A program made the translations under genes and the position numbers. Shown piece after piece: positions 1-35,517 of a DNA stretch of 64,000 bases (position 1 is the stretch's first letter; each line of letters opens with the position of its first letter). The notes under the pieces are model-generated. The model was not told the origin of the DNA. It saw nothing but the letters and a program-made list of their open reading frames with translations, and searched no databases. Source of the stretch: Misgurnus anguillicaudatus (lineage: Eukaryota; Chordata; Actinopteri; Cypriniformes; Cobitidae); NCBI RefSeq assembly GCF_027580225.2, contig NC_073342.2, positions 16,069,001-16,133,000 on the forward strand, given 5' to 3'.

Positions 1-48
1 GCTTCGAGCCCCCCTTGGGGGTCCCGCCCCACTATTTGAGAAGCACTG
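1..48. mobile_element. right end of a hAT-type MITE (GAGAAGCACTG terminus)
   Basis: The G/C-rich CCCCTTGGGGG segment followed by TTTGAGAAGCACTG matches the right end of the element at 28480-28770. The left part is outside the window. Confidence 0.6.
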
Positions 49-344
49 CTGTATAGTAATATGAGTAATTGCAGAAACATTCCGTAATCTTCCTCTTAAA
101 TACTGTAACTAAAGCTAAATTTGTCATTGCCTGGTGCACCATTATGGATTTTACCAAGGTTTTTCCTGGGTAAAATAACCATTGCTTAAATAAACACTGA
201 TGTAGCATCATCCTGCATGATCCTCAGCTTTAATCATTTTATATCTACATTTAATTCTTAAAATGAATTCTAATGCTACTGATGTTTCAATCTTGTTCGT
301 ATTAGTACGTGAAATCTAAAACATATTAATAACTCAAGATCTCA

Positions 345-499
345 GATGCAAAAGCCTTGAAGTGCATCTGACATGTTTTCTTGTAAATGTGCACTTTTTT
401 ATCAGGCTCTTAATGGATTTTGCCAACAAAATGGTATTTCTGAATGGACTCAGGCCAAGAGTATTTTGTTAATATCTCATTTTGAGAGGCTTTTGCATC
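345..499. repeat. short inverted-repeat element
   Basis: A perfect 13-bp inverted pair, GATGCAAAAGCCT at 345-357 and its complement at 487-499, encloses 129 bases. It is probably a small MITE. No target duplication was recognised. Confidence 0.4.
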
Positions 500-1120
500 C
501 AAGTTCCTCAACTGTAACTTGACGGCTTGAAAATCTTGTTCTTGGAAAAGAAGCATTTCATTTTTCTAGAGGTTAGTTACAAAAGTTGTCTCCTTGATCT
601 TTACAGGCAGCGAGTTTCACTCTCACAGGACTTGTTGGGAACCTCAGAGGACAGCGTAAAAAAAGGGTATGCTATAAAAGAGAAGTGGAACACACCCCAC
701 TAAAATCTAAAGTATCATTAAAAACCTTCACACTCTTAGATCTATTTTAGATGTGGGGTGGGGACGAGCTTTTCTCCGGTGGTCCCCCGCCAGCTCAACT
801 AGTGCACCATCTGTGTGCGACCACGGCCATGTGCCATCTAATTTATCTGTGAGATGAAGGCCTCTTCAAACTTTCACAGAAATTGAGACAACTTGATGCG
901 ATGCTATAAGAGACATTCCTGAATTTTTTTTACTTTTGAGATGTCTGGAAAAGTAATGGGATCTGGGTACTTAGCTTTAAGAGGGCAAAACATTAATGCA
1001 CTGAATTTGAAGGTCTCTGTTTTAAATTTAAAACCCATATAACCTGAAACTTTTTTGTTATAAATAAAGTAAAGCAGTGCATAGGCTTATAATCTGACTG
1101 ATATTTCTGTATTTTTTTTT

Positions 1121-1262
1121 TACATTTACACATCTGGCAGATGATTTTATCCAACGTGTGCATTATAAAGTATACATTGTTTTTATCAGTATGTGTGTGT
1201 TTTCAGGGTTTGAACTCATGACCTTTTGCGCTGCTAATGCAATGCTCTACCACTGAACTATA
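1121..1262 (-). mobile_element. tRNA-derived SINE remnant
   Basis: Minus-strand copy. The reverse complement has the tRNA-like head (GTTCAGTGGTAGAGCATTGC), a B-box-like GGTTTGAA region and a tail with TTTATCC...CATCTGGCAGATG. The same family recurs at 4349, 8489, 36836, 41520, 60270 and 60930. Confidence 0.6.
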
Positions 1263-1367
1263 CACCAGCACTGTATACATTAAAGGTGCATTGCGTAGAA
1301 GGATCTCTTGACAGAAATGCGATATAATATACATAACTATATTATCAGTGGTGTATAAAGACCTTAA

Positions 1368-1588
1368 AGGCGGGGTGCATGATTTTTGAAAAACACTTTG
1401 GGAGTTGGGACGAGTACCAAAACACACTTGTAGCCAATCAGCAGTAAGGGGCGTGTCTACTAACCCACATCGTTGCCTGGGTTGTGTATGTGTGGGGCGG
1501 GTCTTTCAAGAGAAGGTCCGGATTCTATTGGGGTAGGGGCGTGTTTGTTTAGGTGATTTCAAATGTCAACTTTGGCTTTCAGAGATCA
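1368..1588. mobile_element. TTAA MITE (GGGGTGCATGAT family), nested
   Basis: Left end TTAA|AGGCGGGGTGCATGAT. The body is homologous in inverted orientation to 33406-33637. The right end degenerates at ATCATG. Confidence 0.6.
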
Positions 1589-1751
1589 TGTTATATAATA
1601 AACTGTATTGTTTTTATTACCTTGGAATGAACCGCATTTATCTACATACACCGTGTGTCTCCATACATGGAGGTCGCCGTCGTGTTTCTAAAGTAGCCCT
1701 AAATGGACAAACTGCGCTACAGAGTGTGTTTTGTCAATATGTTGTCTTATG

Positions 1752-2170
1752 CTGGGTTCAGACCAGCCGCGGTAAAGGCGTTTACACGCGTCTGGAGGTC
1801 TCGCAGCACAAATGAGACGTTTATCGCGGTGCGCTTCACGCGATTCCGCCTCATTCGCGCATCTACTTCGCGCGAATGGCGCGAATTGAGGGTTGCTGCG
1901 GTAAACCCGCGAGTTAAAAAATGTGAACTTTGGCGGAAAAACGTGCCGTGTTAACCAATCAGGAGCTTGCTTTAGTAGTGATGTAATTACAGGAAGCGGA
2001 GTCACAGAAGCCCCTCCCATGACACGAATTTCCGCGTAAATGTCTTGATAACTAGAATTTCACGTGCACCTTTCACGCGCGAATGAAGCGAGTAAACTCA
2101 AAATGTTTAAGCAGCAAACTAGATGCGTTAGACGCGAATTTGACACCTTAAATGCAGCTGGTGTGAACCC
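1752..2170. mobile_element. MITE with TTCACACC/GGTGTGAA ends, copy 1
   Basis: GGGTTCAGACCAGCCGCGG at the left and CAGCTGGTGTGAACCC at the right form inverted ends. The interior is rich in CGCG and 'ATTCGCG' words. The same kind of element is at 6727, 13737 and 30922. Confidence 0.55.
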
Positions 2171-2335
2171 ATGGTTAGACGACGACGTGTTTGTCCTGCA
2201 ACGGCTACCATAGCTTCTCTATGCATTTCAAAAGGGAGGGGTGAGCTGTGGGCTGAGCCGTGGATTGCAATTCACATTTTCACCACTAGATGCGCTAAAA
2301 ATCTACACAGTGGACCTTTAAGTGGTATGGCTTAA

Positions 2336-2610
2336 AGCAACACTATGTAGTTTTTTACCTTTAAATAATGTCTCTAAAATTATTTCAGTGATAGAACAAC
2401 TTTTAACTGGACAAATTGTACTGTTGCTGCAACCTGAGCAGCCTCCTAGCTGCTACAAGCACACTCTGAAAGTGGCGGTGGAGGGTAGAGCACACAGCCG
2501 CACCCCTCCCCCTGCCTGCAGAAGAGTGTCTGATTCCAGGCACTGTTGCGCTTTTCAACCACATGGGGGAGCTGTAAGTCATTTTTACATGGAAACTACA
2601 TAGTGTTGCT
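2336..2610. mobile_element. TTAA-flanked MITE (AGCAACACTATGTAG)
   Basis: Left TTAA|AGCAACACTATGTAGTT and right AACTACATAGTGTTGCT|TTAA are perfect 17-bp inverted ends with both TTAA copies intact. The 93-codon ORF over it is not a gene. Confidence 0.8.
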
Positions 2611-2863
2611 TTAAAGTCAATTTTTAACTGTTTAAAATTATTTAGCTATTTATATTCTAAATATGTTATGCACAAAGCGATTGTAAAATTAAGAAACTAC
2701 ATGAAGCATTTGTACTTTTACATTTTGTTACACCACAGGACCGTTTGAAACTAATCAAAACTATTTGAACTGAAACAAAAATAGGATTTAAAATAATGGA
2801 CATGCAATGATAAAATATACATCTTTATCAACTTGTATACTTTCTGTTTGGTGTTGAACTCAC

Positions 2864-25195
<22,332 letters not shown>

Positions 25196-25496
25196 TTCCG
25201 GCTCACCTTATAGACCAACTCCCTTAAATAAAAAAATCATACAAAAAGAGCTACAAAGTTAACCCGCCCCCCTGTGGTGGAAACATAAACACTACATGGT
25301 TCTTTTACTCTGTCCAACTTTGAATACAAGATATGATGGGCTCCTTGCCCAAACTTTGCCCTCCTGGCTGGGGCGTGTTCAGTACTACAGTCTTGTGAAA
25401 AATCGAATCATGGTAATGGTTGTTTTAACCTCCTGAGATCCAGAATATTCCAGGCAAGATGTTGTAGAAAGCTGGAGGTCCACGTCAGCGCAGAGC

Positions 25497-28140
25497 CTGC
25501 AGACAACCAGAGGGAGGGGGAACAAAATACACAGGCAATCAGCTGAAAGTGAAGGATAATGTGCAATCAACAAATTGGATCTCAGTAAAATTTTAAACGT
25601 TTCTGAAATCATAATGAATACTAAATAATAATATCTTTTAACAGAATGCACCATGTCAGGCCACCATAAATTTACAGTATTTATGTATAATATAATATTT
25701 ATTTTTTATAAATAAACTACAATTTAAATCAAATGCGATTGACCTTATAAACTATTCAAATGTGTGCAATTACAATTATAATATTCAGAACAGAGGTCTA
25801 CCAGATGTGGCTTATTATCCCCAGTGACCTTCTGATTGCAACAAAAGACGAAATTAGGATAATTACCATTTAAAAAAACACCTCTGCGCAGGTGTCACTG
25901 TAAAATATGATAACTAAGTCTCATCGTGGAATGGATTTCTGGTTGTGAGGTTTAAAACATGCAAGCGCAAACAATTAGATAGATGAAGAAGATTAGACTG
26001 CAATCGCACACAAAGACAATCAAAGACATTATTTGTAGGAAAAGAAGATAAGAAGATTCACTGTCAGTATGATGCGGAAATACCAATTAAATTGGCTGTG
26101 TTTTTAAACAACGAGTGTTGAAAAACTCAGTGATGTGTATAAATCCTTTTGTTTTGTAGATCATTTATAATATTAAATCTAATTATTATCATTATTTAAT
26201 TAGAAAATGAATTTTAAGTAAGGAATAATTGATGACAGGTCGTTTAATTATTCAAAAATAATGCACACGTAAGGTGGTAATACTCCACAATGCAAAACAG
26301 ACTTTGGCGTAGGGATATGGAACTGTAATACGGTCGACAAACACGAAATGATTGAATAGATCTTCATATATCAAGCCACTTCTTAATTTCATCCTCACAT
26401 TGGGTCATACGTACATGGCAGGTGCAGTAAATATTAACTGTTTAAATGATGTTTTATGCGTGCTCCCACTACACTGTTTTCTACCGGCTGGATATTGAAC
26501 CGGAAGTATCGCGCAGGAAGGGAAATACGTCACATCACTTACTTCCGCGTTCGAAAAAAAGGTGGATAAGTAAGGGATAATATACAGGCAGCCGGTTGTT
26601 ATCGCAGAAATAAACCCCGACAGTGTAATCAGGACATGTACATGGCTTTTTACCTCATAAGTAAGGTAAGGAACATTAAATATTGATTTGAAATATTTTA
26701 TTTGCTCATTTTGGACGATGCAGACCTTCCGCTTCTCGTTTACTTTCAGTTTTAAGACAAGACGTTAAATGTCAAAAACACACTATTTGGTTTAATTAAT
26801 TGTAATATAATGTCATATACTGTAAGTTATTAAAAGACATATTTATATTCTATTTTTAAAATATTTTTTAATTTTCAAAATGATTTGCAGCATCTGGATA
26901 ACCATGCGTTATTAGTTTTGAGCGGTTGTTATCTTTGAATAACAAACCTGCAAATGTCGCGACTGGCCAATCAGATTCAAGCATTTTAGAATGCAGTGTA
27001 ATAGTCATGAATAAAGCATAACTGGACTACGATATAGAGTACGATAATGTTATTTTCTGTAATATGTCAAAAAGCAACCTTTGTTTTAAAGTCATCCATG
27101 CTTTTATGTTGTGATATCGGTTGCCTTTTTGCACCACTCTGTGTGCAGATGCTCTTAGTTGAACTAAATCATCAAAAGATTTACCACAGATCAAAGAGGT
27201 CGATCTTTGACACGATCACAACATCTATTTTTTACTGTGTTTACAACTCGGTCGACAGTTTGCCCTGATATCAAGAGACAAAATGATGGAAACAAAAAGA
27301 GAAAAGGCTGCCATATGAATGAAAAGCGAGGATAAAACCTTCTCCTGTTTTTGACCTATTGACCAAGGGGGAGGGTGGGTAAGTAAGCAGATGGTGGGAT
27401 GAGGCAGTGAACGACAAAGATGTAAGAAAAACAATTGTTTTAACCCCCTCAAGAGAAATAACCATGCTTTAGGGATGTAAATGAGTTGTCATGTATATGC
27501 GCAACATCGCACGTACGGTTTAAAAATGAACATGAAATCAAAATAGATTTCCTTTATAGCTGATGTCACCAAGCCCTCTTCTCCAACCACCTGTCGTATT
27601 AGGGTTTTCATAATCCATCATTTAAACGTTTCTCACAAAATGTCCCATTTTACACTGCATTACCTAAACCTAAAATGGTTTGCTAACATATCAACACACA
27701 TGCTCACATCAAATGACTAGATTTTTTAAACCGACTGCTCTAAAAATACTCAAACAGACACAAGGCACATTGCAAATAAAACAACCTGTGTACTCATACA
27801 TCTCATAACAGTACAGTTGTTTCCCCAGATAAGCAGCATTACCAGCAAACACGGAGCGTCACGTAAACACATAATCCCATCCACGTTCACCTCGTCTGCG
27901 CACACACCCAATCTGTAGAGTAATAATTTACAGGGTTTTATCCATCACGACTGCCTAATCTGTGCCGGACCGGCGCAAAGAGATTGTCTGAGAGGGCTGA
28001 TTTTCACAGCCCGCTTGCGAGTACGACAACGCTGTGGAGAGTTTGACTCAAAATAGTGACATTCAGTCAGCGTTCAAGAACAGGAAAAGGAAAAGCAGCA
28101 AACTATATTTTGCAGCTGTGCATGCTGTATAAACTCACAT
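25497..28140. other. smpd3 first intron, proximal part, no gene seen
   Basis: AT-rich, no coding exon recognised. A short CpG-containing patch near 26480-26545 has no further support. Confidence 0.4.
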
Positions 28141-28142
28141 TA

Positions 28143-28143
<1 letters not shown>

Positions 28144-28211
<68 letters not shown>

Positions 28212-28216
28212 CACAC
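28144..28216. repeat. (CA)n microsatellite
   Basis: About 35 CA units with one G interruption. Confidence 0.95.
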
Positions 28217-28479
28217 GTGCAGGTTAAGCATATCTTCCGCGGGGCAACTTTCAGGTCACCCACAAACAAACATACAACTCTTAGTTGTACAATAAAGTAA
28301 ATATGTCTGCCACTTGAAACGTTATGTTAGTAACTACTTACTACTAATATCTTCTTTGTTTTGTTTTTGTGCAATTACGGTAGGTTAATGTTGTGTCCCT
28401 TTGAGGACCAGTATTGCTCCAGGACTAACCAGGAGACTTTAACCAAGGCAATGAAACTCAATGAATGTCTGTTAGCTAA

Positions 28480-28770
28480 GTGGTTCCCAAACTTTTTCAG
28501 CGTGTGGCCCCCCTTGTGTACGGTGCATTCCTTCGCGGCCCCCCAAAGAAAATTTGTGACAAAAACTGTTCTTAAACTCAACATTTTAATAAAAAAAAAT
28601 AAAATTAAACAAAAAAGTAGTTATTTTGGTTAGTAGCCTTATTTTTTTAGGTTTAATTAAACCGAAATCATGATAAATTAATGTATTTCATAAAATGCCA
28701 TAAGACTGGGGCCCCCCTGGCACCATCTCGCGGCCCCCCTGGGGGCCCCGGCCCCCAGTTTGAAAACCAC
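28480..28770. mobile_element. hAT-type MITE (GTGGTTCCCAAAC / GTTTGAAAACCAC)
   Basis: Inverted ends with G/C-rich sub-terminal blocks. Flanks TTAGCTAA / TGAGCTAA agree at 7 of 8 positions. A second end of the same family is at 1-48. Confidence 0.75.
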
Positions 28771-28864
28771 TGAGCTAACCCTTTGTTTGGTAAACCTCAA
28801 CTATAGATCTGTTTAAACTCAAATCATTCACTTTCCAATCAATACTGATCACAAGCTCTCCCAT

Positions 28865-28865
<1 letters not shown>

Positions 28866-28949
<84 letters not shown>

Positions 28950-28962
28950 AAGAGAGAGAGAG
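28866..28962. repeat. (GA)n microsatellite
   Basis: About 45 GA units with AA interruptions near the right end. Confidence 0.95.
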
Positions 28963-29484
28963 TTCACATTAACCTCTTTAACTGTTTATTAGCTACCATG
29001 CACATAAATTGTGTTCAAATTGTGTAGTCTTTGGGTTTATAAAAAGGCTTAGCTTAAAACCCCATCAAAGATTTTGATGCTCTTAATCTCATGATAAGTT
29101 TATGAGACTTTATTCTGGATTCATATTTGTACATATTTTAAACGGGTCTCTGTTTATCTGTTTGTTTGTGTAGTTTAAGTGCTATAAATCAGATAAGTGT
29201 ACATAAGGGGCTGTTTGTGTATCCGTTAACTTTCAAGATCGATGAGGACCATCAGCCAAACTGTGCATCTTTCTTATTGGTGAATGCATTGGCCTTTGGT
29301 AACAGAGACAGATAGCATAAAAGGGAGGAAGAGGAATTGTTTTAAGGGCCCTTTCACTGATAAGGGAACAAAAATGGGTCTGAACCTCAAATTTTTTAAT
29401 TTAGAAAAGACCATTTTTTAACAAAGCACCTTTAGAAAATGTAGATTATTAACCAGAAGGTGTTTTATATTCTATTAATATTAA

Positions 29485-30403
29485 AGGAATAGTCCATTTT
29501 CTTAAAAGAAAAATCCAGATATTTTACTCACCACCATGTCATCCAAAACATTGATTGGTCTTTCTTTGTTCAGTCGAGAAGAAATTATGTTTTTTAAGGA
29601 AAACATTGCAGGATTTTTCTCATTTTAATGGACTTTAATAGACACCAACAATTAATACTTAACTCAACACTTAACAGTTTTTTTCAACTGAGTTTCAAAG
29701 GACTATAAACGATCCCAAACGAGGCATAAGGGTCTTATCCAGCAAAACGATTGTCATTTTTGACGGTAAAGGTGGCAGATATACACTTTTAAAGCACAAC
29801 TTCTCGTCTAGATCCGGTCGTGATGCGCCAGCGTGACCCCACGCAATACGTCATGACGTCAAGAGGTCACAGAGGACGAACGCGAAACTCCGCCCCAGTG
29901 TTTACAAGTGTTGAGAAAGAGGACCGTTCCGACGTTGTTGTTGTATGTCAACTGATACTAATTAATGTCTTTGTGTCAGTTTGTTGTTTACAATGGTCCG
30001 CAAATGTGCGTTTTATATATGTAACACGTGACCTCCCTACGTCACTACGCATTTACGTTAGGTCGCGCTAGACCGGACCTAGATGAAAAGTTGTGGTTTA
30101 AAAGAGCACATTTTTTATTTTTCTTGTCAAAAATGACAGTCGTTTCGCTAGATAAGACCCTAATGCCTAGTTTGGGATCGTTTATAGTCATTTGAAACTC
30201 CGTTGAAAAAAACTGTTATGTGTTGGGTTAAGTGTTAAGTGTTGGTGTCCATTAAAATCCATTAAAATGAGAAAAATCCTGCAATGGTTTCCTCAAAAAA
30301 CATAATTTCTTCTCGACTGAACAAAGAAAGACATCAACATTTTGAATGACATGGAGGTGAGTAAATTATCTGGATTTTTCTTTTAAGAAAATGGAATATT
30401 CCT
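29485..30403. mobile_element. TTAA foldback MITE family B, complete
   Basis: TTAA|AGGAATAGTCCATTTTC ... GAAAATGGAATATTCCT|TTAA. Arms about 290 bp. The central part has CAATACGTCATGACGTCAAG and a CpG-rich core. 919 bp, no conserved ORF. Confidence 0.9.
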
Positions 30404-30921
30404 TTAATAGTTATCAAAAATTTATTTTATTCAATACATATACACAAAATTGATGAATTCCAAAATGTAAAAGCCAAAATGGGTAACGGTTACAAATCTG
30501 ACAGGCTACAGTATTCATGCTAGGTATATTTTATAGTTTACAACTACAGTTAAAGTCCCCATGAATCGACTTCCGTATTGTGACGTATTTCCGAGTGAGA
30601 CTTAATATCACTGAAGGAAAATAGCGGGTGTGGTTTTTGTTTTCCACTGCAAAATAATTGGATGTAGAAAAATAGGCGTTTTATTTAAAAATGGGTTACC
30701 GGATGCTCCACCCAAGCTGTCAAGATGACGTCATCAGAGAAGGATTGCCCAAGGATTTTGAATAAAATCTGAAATGAGGGCACATGAATTTATGAGGGCA
30801 CATGAATTTTGGAAAAATAAAAAAATAAATGACCCAAACAGATAAATTACAAGTTACATAGCATTATCATCTGCGGGTGTTGCGTGCACGTACAGTAGTT
30901 ATCTCTATAGTAAATTTAAAG

Positions 30922-31800
30922 GTGCATTCACACCAGCCGTGGTAGAGGCGGCAAAAACGCACTATTCGCGCGTAGTTGGGTGCTTGAACATTTGAGTTTA
31001 ATCGCTTCATTCGCATGTGAAATTCTAGTCATTCGAGACATTCACGCAGAAATTCGCGTCATGGGAGGGGCTTCTGCGACTCCGCTCACTTCCTGTAATC
31101 ACGTCACTACTACAGCGAAGTCCTGTTCGGGTGCACCTCATATGTCTTGAAAAGTGAAGCCTCTGGCTCTTTGATCGCCCCCTGGTGGCTGGCTGCAGTA
31201 CAAGTCATAAACCCCGCCCTCTCCATTCAAACGAATGAGACTCTGCTCTAAATAAAAAAATTATTTACACTTCCAATAAAAATTTCTGAAAGATGGTTTT
31301 GGTCCTTTAAGGTAGTTGATATCACGCTCATATATGTTCAAGTGTTCATTTTTGTAATAAGTTTCATTTTAGATAGTAATTTAATGCCATAGAAACGGGG
31401 CGTGTCGTCATGATTGGCGTGGTTAAATTGGGCGCGCGGGCGTTTGGGCGGAAGTTTGATACTGCGGCTCCGCCTCCTGTTCCACGGATGATTCCTTCTG
31501 CCCATGCCTTGGTTCCAAACTGACGTTTTTACGTAACATGGCGGCGACCATGGTTGGACATTTTTAGCTTCAATTCAATACAATGGAAGGAGGCGACGTC
31601 GCGTCATCCATCTTTTTTTTACAATCTATGGTCCTGATTGAATCCGCCGAAGTTCAGGTTTTTTTAACTTGCACGTTTCCGTCGGTGCCGCGCATTCCGT
31701 GCCTACCGTGCCGCAGGATGCTTAATCCCATCTTTGCATTGACTTAACATGTAAATCACTCGCACTTGCCGCCTCTACCGCGTCTGGTGTGAACCCTACA
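30922..31800. mobile_element. MITE with TTCACACC/GGTGTGAA ends, interrupted
   Basis: Left GCATTCACACCAGCCGTGG, right CGCGTCTGGTGTGAACCC. A second repeat of about 500 bases (about 31125-31632, ending ACAATCTATGG, flanked by GTCCTG) is inserted within. Confidence 0.6.
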
Positions 31801-32031
31801 TTACAGTTATCCTCCTTTGGTTAACAAACCTTTGATATGACATCTGATACAAAGAAAAGGCTTAAAAAAGGCCAGTAACATGGTTCCTTAATCGTAAATA
31901 CATACTGTGACAAAATAGACCTAACATAGTACAACATTGTTATCTGTTTAATCTCTCGCACCTTTTTTTTCTTTCCAATCATGTCTTTTAATTTCCTGTA
32001 GAAGTTGGGTAATGCATATTCCTGACTAACA

Positions 32032-32035
<4 letters not shown>

Positions 32036-32097
<62 letters not shown>
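32036..32097. repeat. (GT)n microsatellite
   Basis: About 30 uninterrupted GT units. Confidence 0.95.
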
Positions 32098-32098
<1 letters not shown>

Positions 32099-32099
32099 T

Positions 32100-33400
32100 A
32101 AAGTGAGAGAGTGACATTGCACTAAGCACACTCAAGGGAGTTTGTTGCCATGGTGACTTCACTGTGCTCACTCATGAGCAGTATAGCTGTTCTCTGTCAG
32201 TCTGGTCAATGCCCCCTTACAATACACATACATGCACACACAAAGATAAGAAATGCCATTTTGCTCACCAAATATACATTATCTCATTCTGTTAAAATAA
32301 AAATGATCATCGTTAAAGCTACCATAACACACGCTGCATATCTGATGTTAATCTGGAGTACCTATAGATGATTATCAGTCATGTGACCTTTTACGTCATC
32401 CGCCCTTTTTTCACCTTACTGCCGCCATCTTGAGTACCTACCAAGTACCAGTAGGCTACCGACAAGCATTGGCAAGCTTGCTACGATTTACAGATTTCTT
32501 ATCTTTTACTGTCTATGATTCTTACGGATACAGGAAATGGCTTCGAAAGACAATATTTTGCACCTCGACTGTCATGAAAAGAAACGCTACTATCGCATGC
32601 AACTCATGACTCATGATACGCATGGCTTACCCCTGATACATCAGCTGGACCGGTATTCGAAAAAAACTTTGGCACAGAAATACTCTGTCACATGTCAAAC
32701 TGTGTTGTTTATGTTTATTTAAAAGAAACCCTTTTCATTACTTTTATTTTTAAGATTTACGTACGGGTAAAACTATGCATTATTTAGTAGGTTTTGTTTA
32801 TCTCATAAGCAAACATTTGTTGCTGTGATTCACGTTAAAGAACATCAGTTCAGCATGCCAGACTACTTTAAGGGTACCATCTAAACACACAAATATACTG
32901 TAATACTAATGTAATGCTTATATTACATAAAATAAACGTATCGGCAGTGCTATTACAGAAGTTTCTAAAATGAAAGTGTTCTAGCCTTTATAGTGTACTT
33001 GAATAAAATGCATTGAATTAAAAAGGGGCAATAACAAGGCAAGTGTCTTCAAAGCCCATGATGACAACGCTTTTTCATACAAGGTGATAATGAAACCGTG
33101 TACAGCTCTCTAGACTGCTCATTTAGCCCTAGACACAAATTAAAATAAGATGACTAAATTCCTGCAAGCCTCCAGTGTGGGAGGCTGGGATCCAGTGTGA
33201 GCAAATAGTAAATATAGACTAAATGCTCATGATATTAACCATCATATTCTCTGCACCATATAGTACATAAATTATGTTTCAGGTGCTAATTGATGTTTTG
33301 GGATTATAACTGCCAGATCCTCCATAATCCCTTATTTATCAATACCAATTCTCCAACTTTACTAAGGGCTGTTTTAATGACATATCTGATTAGCTATGGG
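32100..33400. other. smpd3 first intron, no gene recognised
   Basis: Includes a 61-codon open frame at 32537 (MASKDNILHLDCHEKKRYYR...) that could be a transposon-gene fragment. There is no splice or homology support. Confidence 0.3.
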
Positions 33401-33405
33401 ATTAA

Positions 33406-33637
33406 AGGTGGGGTGCATGATCTGGAAAAGCCAATGTTGACATTTGAAATCACCTAAACAAACACGCACCTACCCCAATAGAATCTGGACCTTCTTGTGA
33501 TAGACCCGCCCCACACATACGCAGCCCATAAAACAATGTTGGTTAGTAGACACGCCCCCTACTGCTGATTGGCTACAAGTATGTTCTGGTACTCGGCCCG
33601 ACTCCCGTGTGTTTTTCAAAAATCATGCACCCCACCT
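33406..33637. mobile_element. TTAA MITE (GGTGGGGTGCATGAT ends)
   Basis: TTAA|AGGTGGGGTGCATGATC ... ATCATGCACCCCACCT|TTAC; the right TTAA has one change. The family also occurs at 1368. Confidence 0.82.
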
Positions 33638-34269
33638 TTACGTTTGCTCATGTTGCACGGGGTTGACAAAGTATTGCAATGCGGCTGCTAAGGTGCATTA
33701 ACTTCTTTTTTTTCTTCCTTTTCTTGGTTCTTTCTTTTCGTGGTTGCATTCTGCCCTAAATCAAATAAACTCACTACATTTTGATATTCTGGGCCCTATA
33801 GCTTGGGTTTGTTTATAAATATTAATCTGCAGAAGTCAGCCCAGTAAGATGTATAAACCAGATAATGTTACAGATAATATTCAAATAGCAAACACAGCAA
33901 ATGTATTCAGGACAACTGCAGAATAACTTGTCTCACTAGCACTTTATCTGAGTTTAAAGTCCACATGAAATCGAAACTGCCCATGTTTACTTTGTTAGCA
34001 CACATTACTAGTTTGTCATCAAACAAATCATGCAATCAATTAGTGCAAGTTAATTCACAAACAATTGTCTTTGTAATTTTTAAACCAAAGGGTTGTGCTT
34101 CTTAATACTTATTTGTGCGTCTTCGTTTTCTTTCCTCGCATCCTCACGTCTTAGCTTAGATGCGAGGAAAGGATGCGAGGATGGAGGTGTCGAATTAAAG
34201 GACCAGTGTGGGTTTTTTAGTGGCATCTACAGTATTAGTGAGATCAGTGTTGGGGAAAGTTACTTTTAA

Positions 34270-34688
34270 AGGGACAGTAGGTAGGGTTTTAAGTGTTTTA
34301 TTAATCAAAATCAATGTCTTTATTCATAAATATGTCCTTGTTGGTGACCTCTGCCAGTGATCGGACTTTTCTTTGTAAGTTTAGAATTTCTTCTCTTTAC
34401 TTACATTGAACGGGTAAGTCCAAGGACGCTTCCATGTCGTTCCGCCGTATTGATAAACTATAATAGCAGAGAGGGACAAAAAGCACTAGCCTACCAACAT
34501 GTTTCCACAACTCGTTTTCATTCAAAACACATGAACTAGCTGAAACGGACAAGGAGATCAGTGTTTACATAACGGGTACCGTAGTTGCAACACGCATTTG
34601 GAAAGGCGAGGTGCTAGAGAGCACTACTCGTTTGAATGCAAAATACAATTTCACCACTAGATGGGGGTAAATCCTACTTATTGTCCCT
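34270..34688. mobile_element. TTAA MITE (GGGACAGTAGGTAGG), nested
   Basis: TTAA|AGGGACAGTAGGTAGGGTT ... ATCCTACTTATTGTCCCT|TTAA, both TTAA copies intact, inside the hAT element. Confidence 0.85.
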
Positions 34689-35055
34689 TTAAGAGTAATG
34701 CATTACAATATTGAGTTACATCCAAAAAAGTAACTAATTGCGTTACTTAGTTACTTTTCATGGAAAGTAATCCTTACGTTATTTTTTTTTAGTTACTTTT
34801 GCGTTACTTTTTCTTGGCTAAGGCTTGATCTCTTTCAGGCCTTGCAGGTGTTTTTTATGACTGAAAAGTTCTGCAGTCAGAAATCGCATATTTCATCACA
34901 AAAATGTCGCTCTGGCCTGCCATCTCAGTTTCTGACTCAAACTGTTCCCGCACAGGCGTGTAAGCATAGAGTGCATAATGTGACTACGTTTAGTTTAAAA
35001 CATTATTTTTTAATCGAATTAATTAAACTAAAAAAGTAACTTGCATTACTTTTTA

Positions 35056-35517
35056 ACTCTTTCGCCGACAAAGTTTTTTTTTAAAGTTGCCAGCCAGCGG
35101 CAGCGTTTTTCATGATTTTCACAAAAGTTTAATGCCTTCCAGAAACTGTTCTTCTTTAAATATATAAACATACAATATATCAAATGAAAGAACAGACCCT
35201 CTGCTTTCATCCTACCTTCAGCAGTTCTTTTGTAATCAGCTTTTGAATATGGGTAGGTTTCTGCAAAAACACCACATTTTGAGCAAAAAGCTGAGATAAT
35301 TCCATTTTTGTGACTGACTTTTTATAGAGATCCTATTCAGAGCGATCTTTAAAACAGACACGGACATGCAGCCGCTTGCCATAGGGCAATACGTCCGGGT
35401 TTAAAAAGTTGCAGAAGCGGATAATAGTGGTATTGCGGAAAGCCGTAAATACTCGTCATTGGCAAGGTAACGTTATATCTTGATTGACGAGATATCTCGT
35501 CAATGGCGGCGAAAGAG
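35056..35517. mobile_element. MITE with ACTCTTTCGCCG ends, TA-flanked, nested
   Basis: ACTCTTTCGCCG / CGGCGAAAGAGT perfect inverted ends flanked by TA on both sides, inside the hAT element 34245-35646. A related degraded copy may start near 16549. Confidence 0.75.

Larger units (their letters stand above)
1284..2317. mobile_element. TTAA-flanked MITE carrying two nested insertions
   Basis: Starts TTAA|AGGTGCATTGCGTAG and ends TGTAGA-like...GGACCT|TTAA (imperfect inverted ends). Its left 80 bases match the complement of the right end of 34199-35859, so they are one family. It is interrupted by a TTAA-type element at 1368 and a TTCACACC-type MITE at 1752-2170. Confidence 0.55.

Noticed and set aside
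1..2863. last smpd3 exon within the window
   Set aside because: Searched the minus strand for the conserved TLLD...GLYDE and RIDYMLH segments and saw neither; this interval is filled by MITEs and AT-rich intron.
28144..28216. CRISPR-like or other ordered array
   Set aside because: Simple CA microsatellite; no spacer-repeat organisation anywhere in the window.
32537..32722. 61-codon ORF beginning MASKDNILHL
   Set aside because: Possible transposon-gene fragment, but no second domain, splice site or matching copy in the window to support it.
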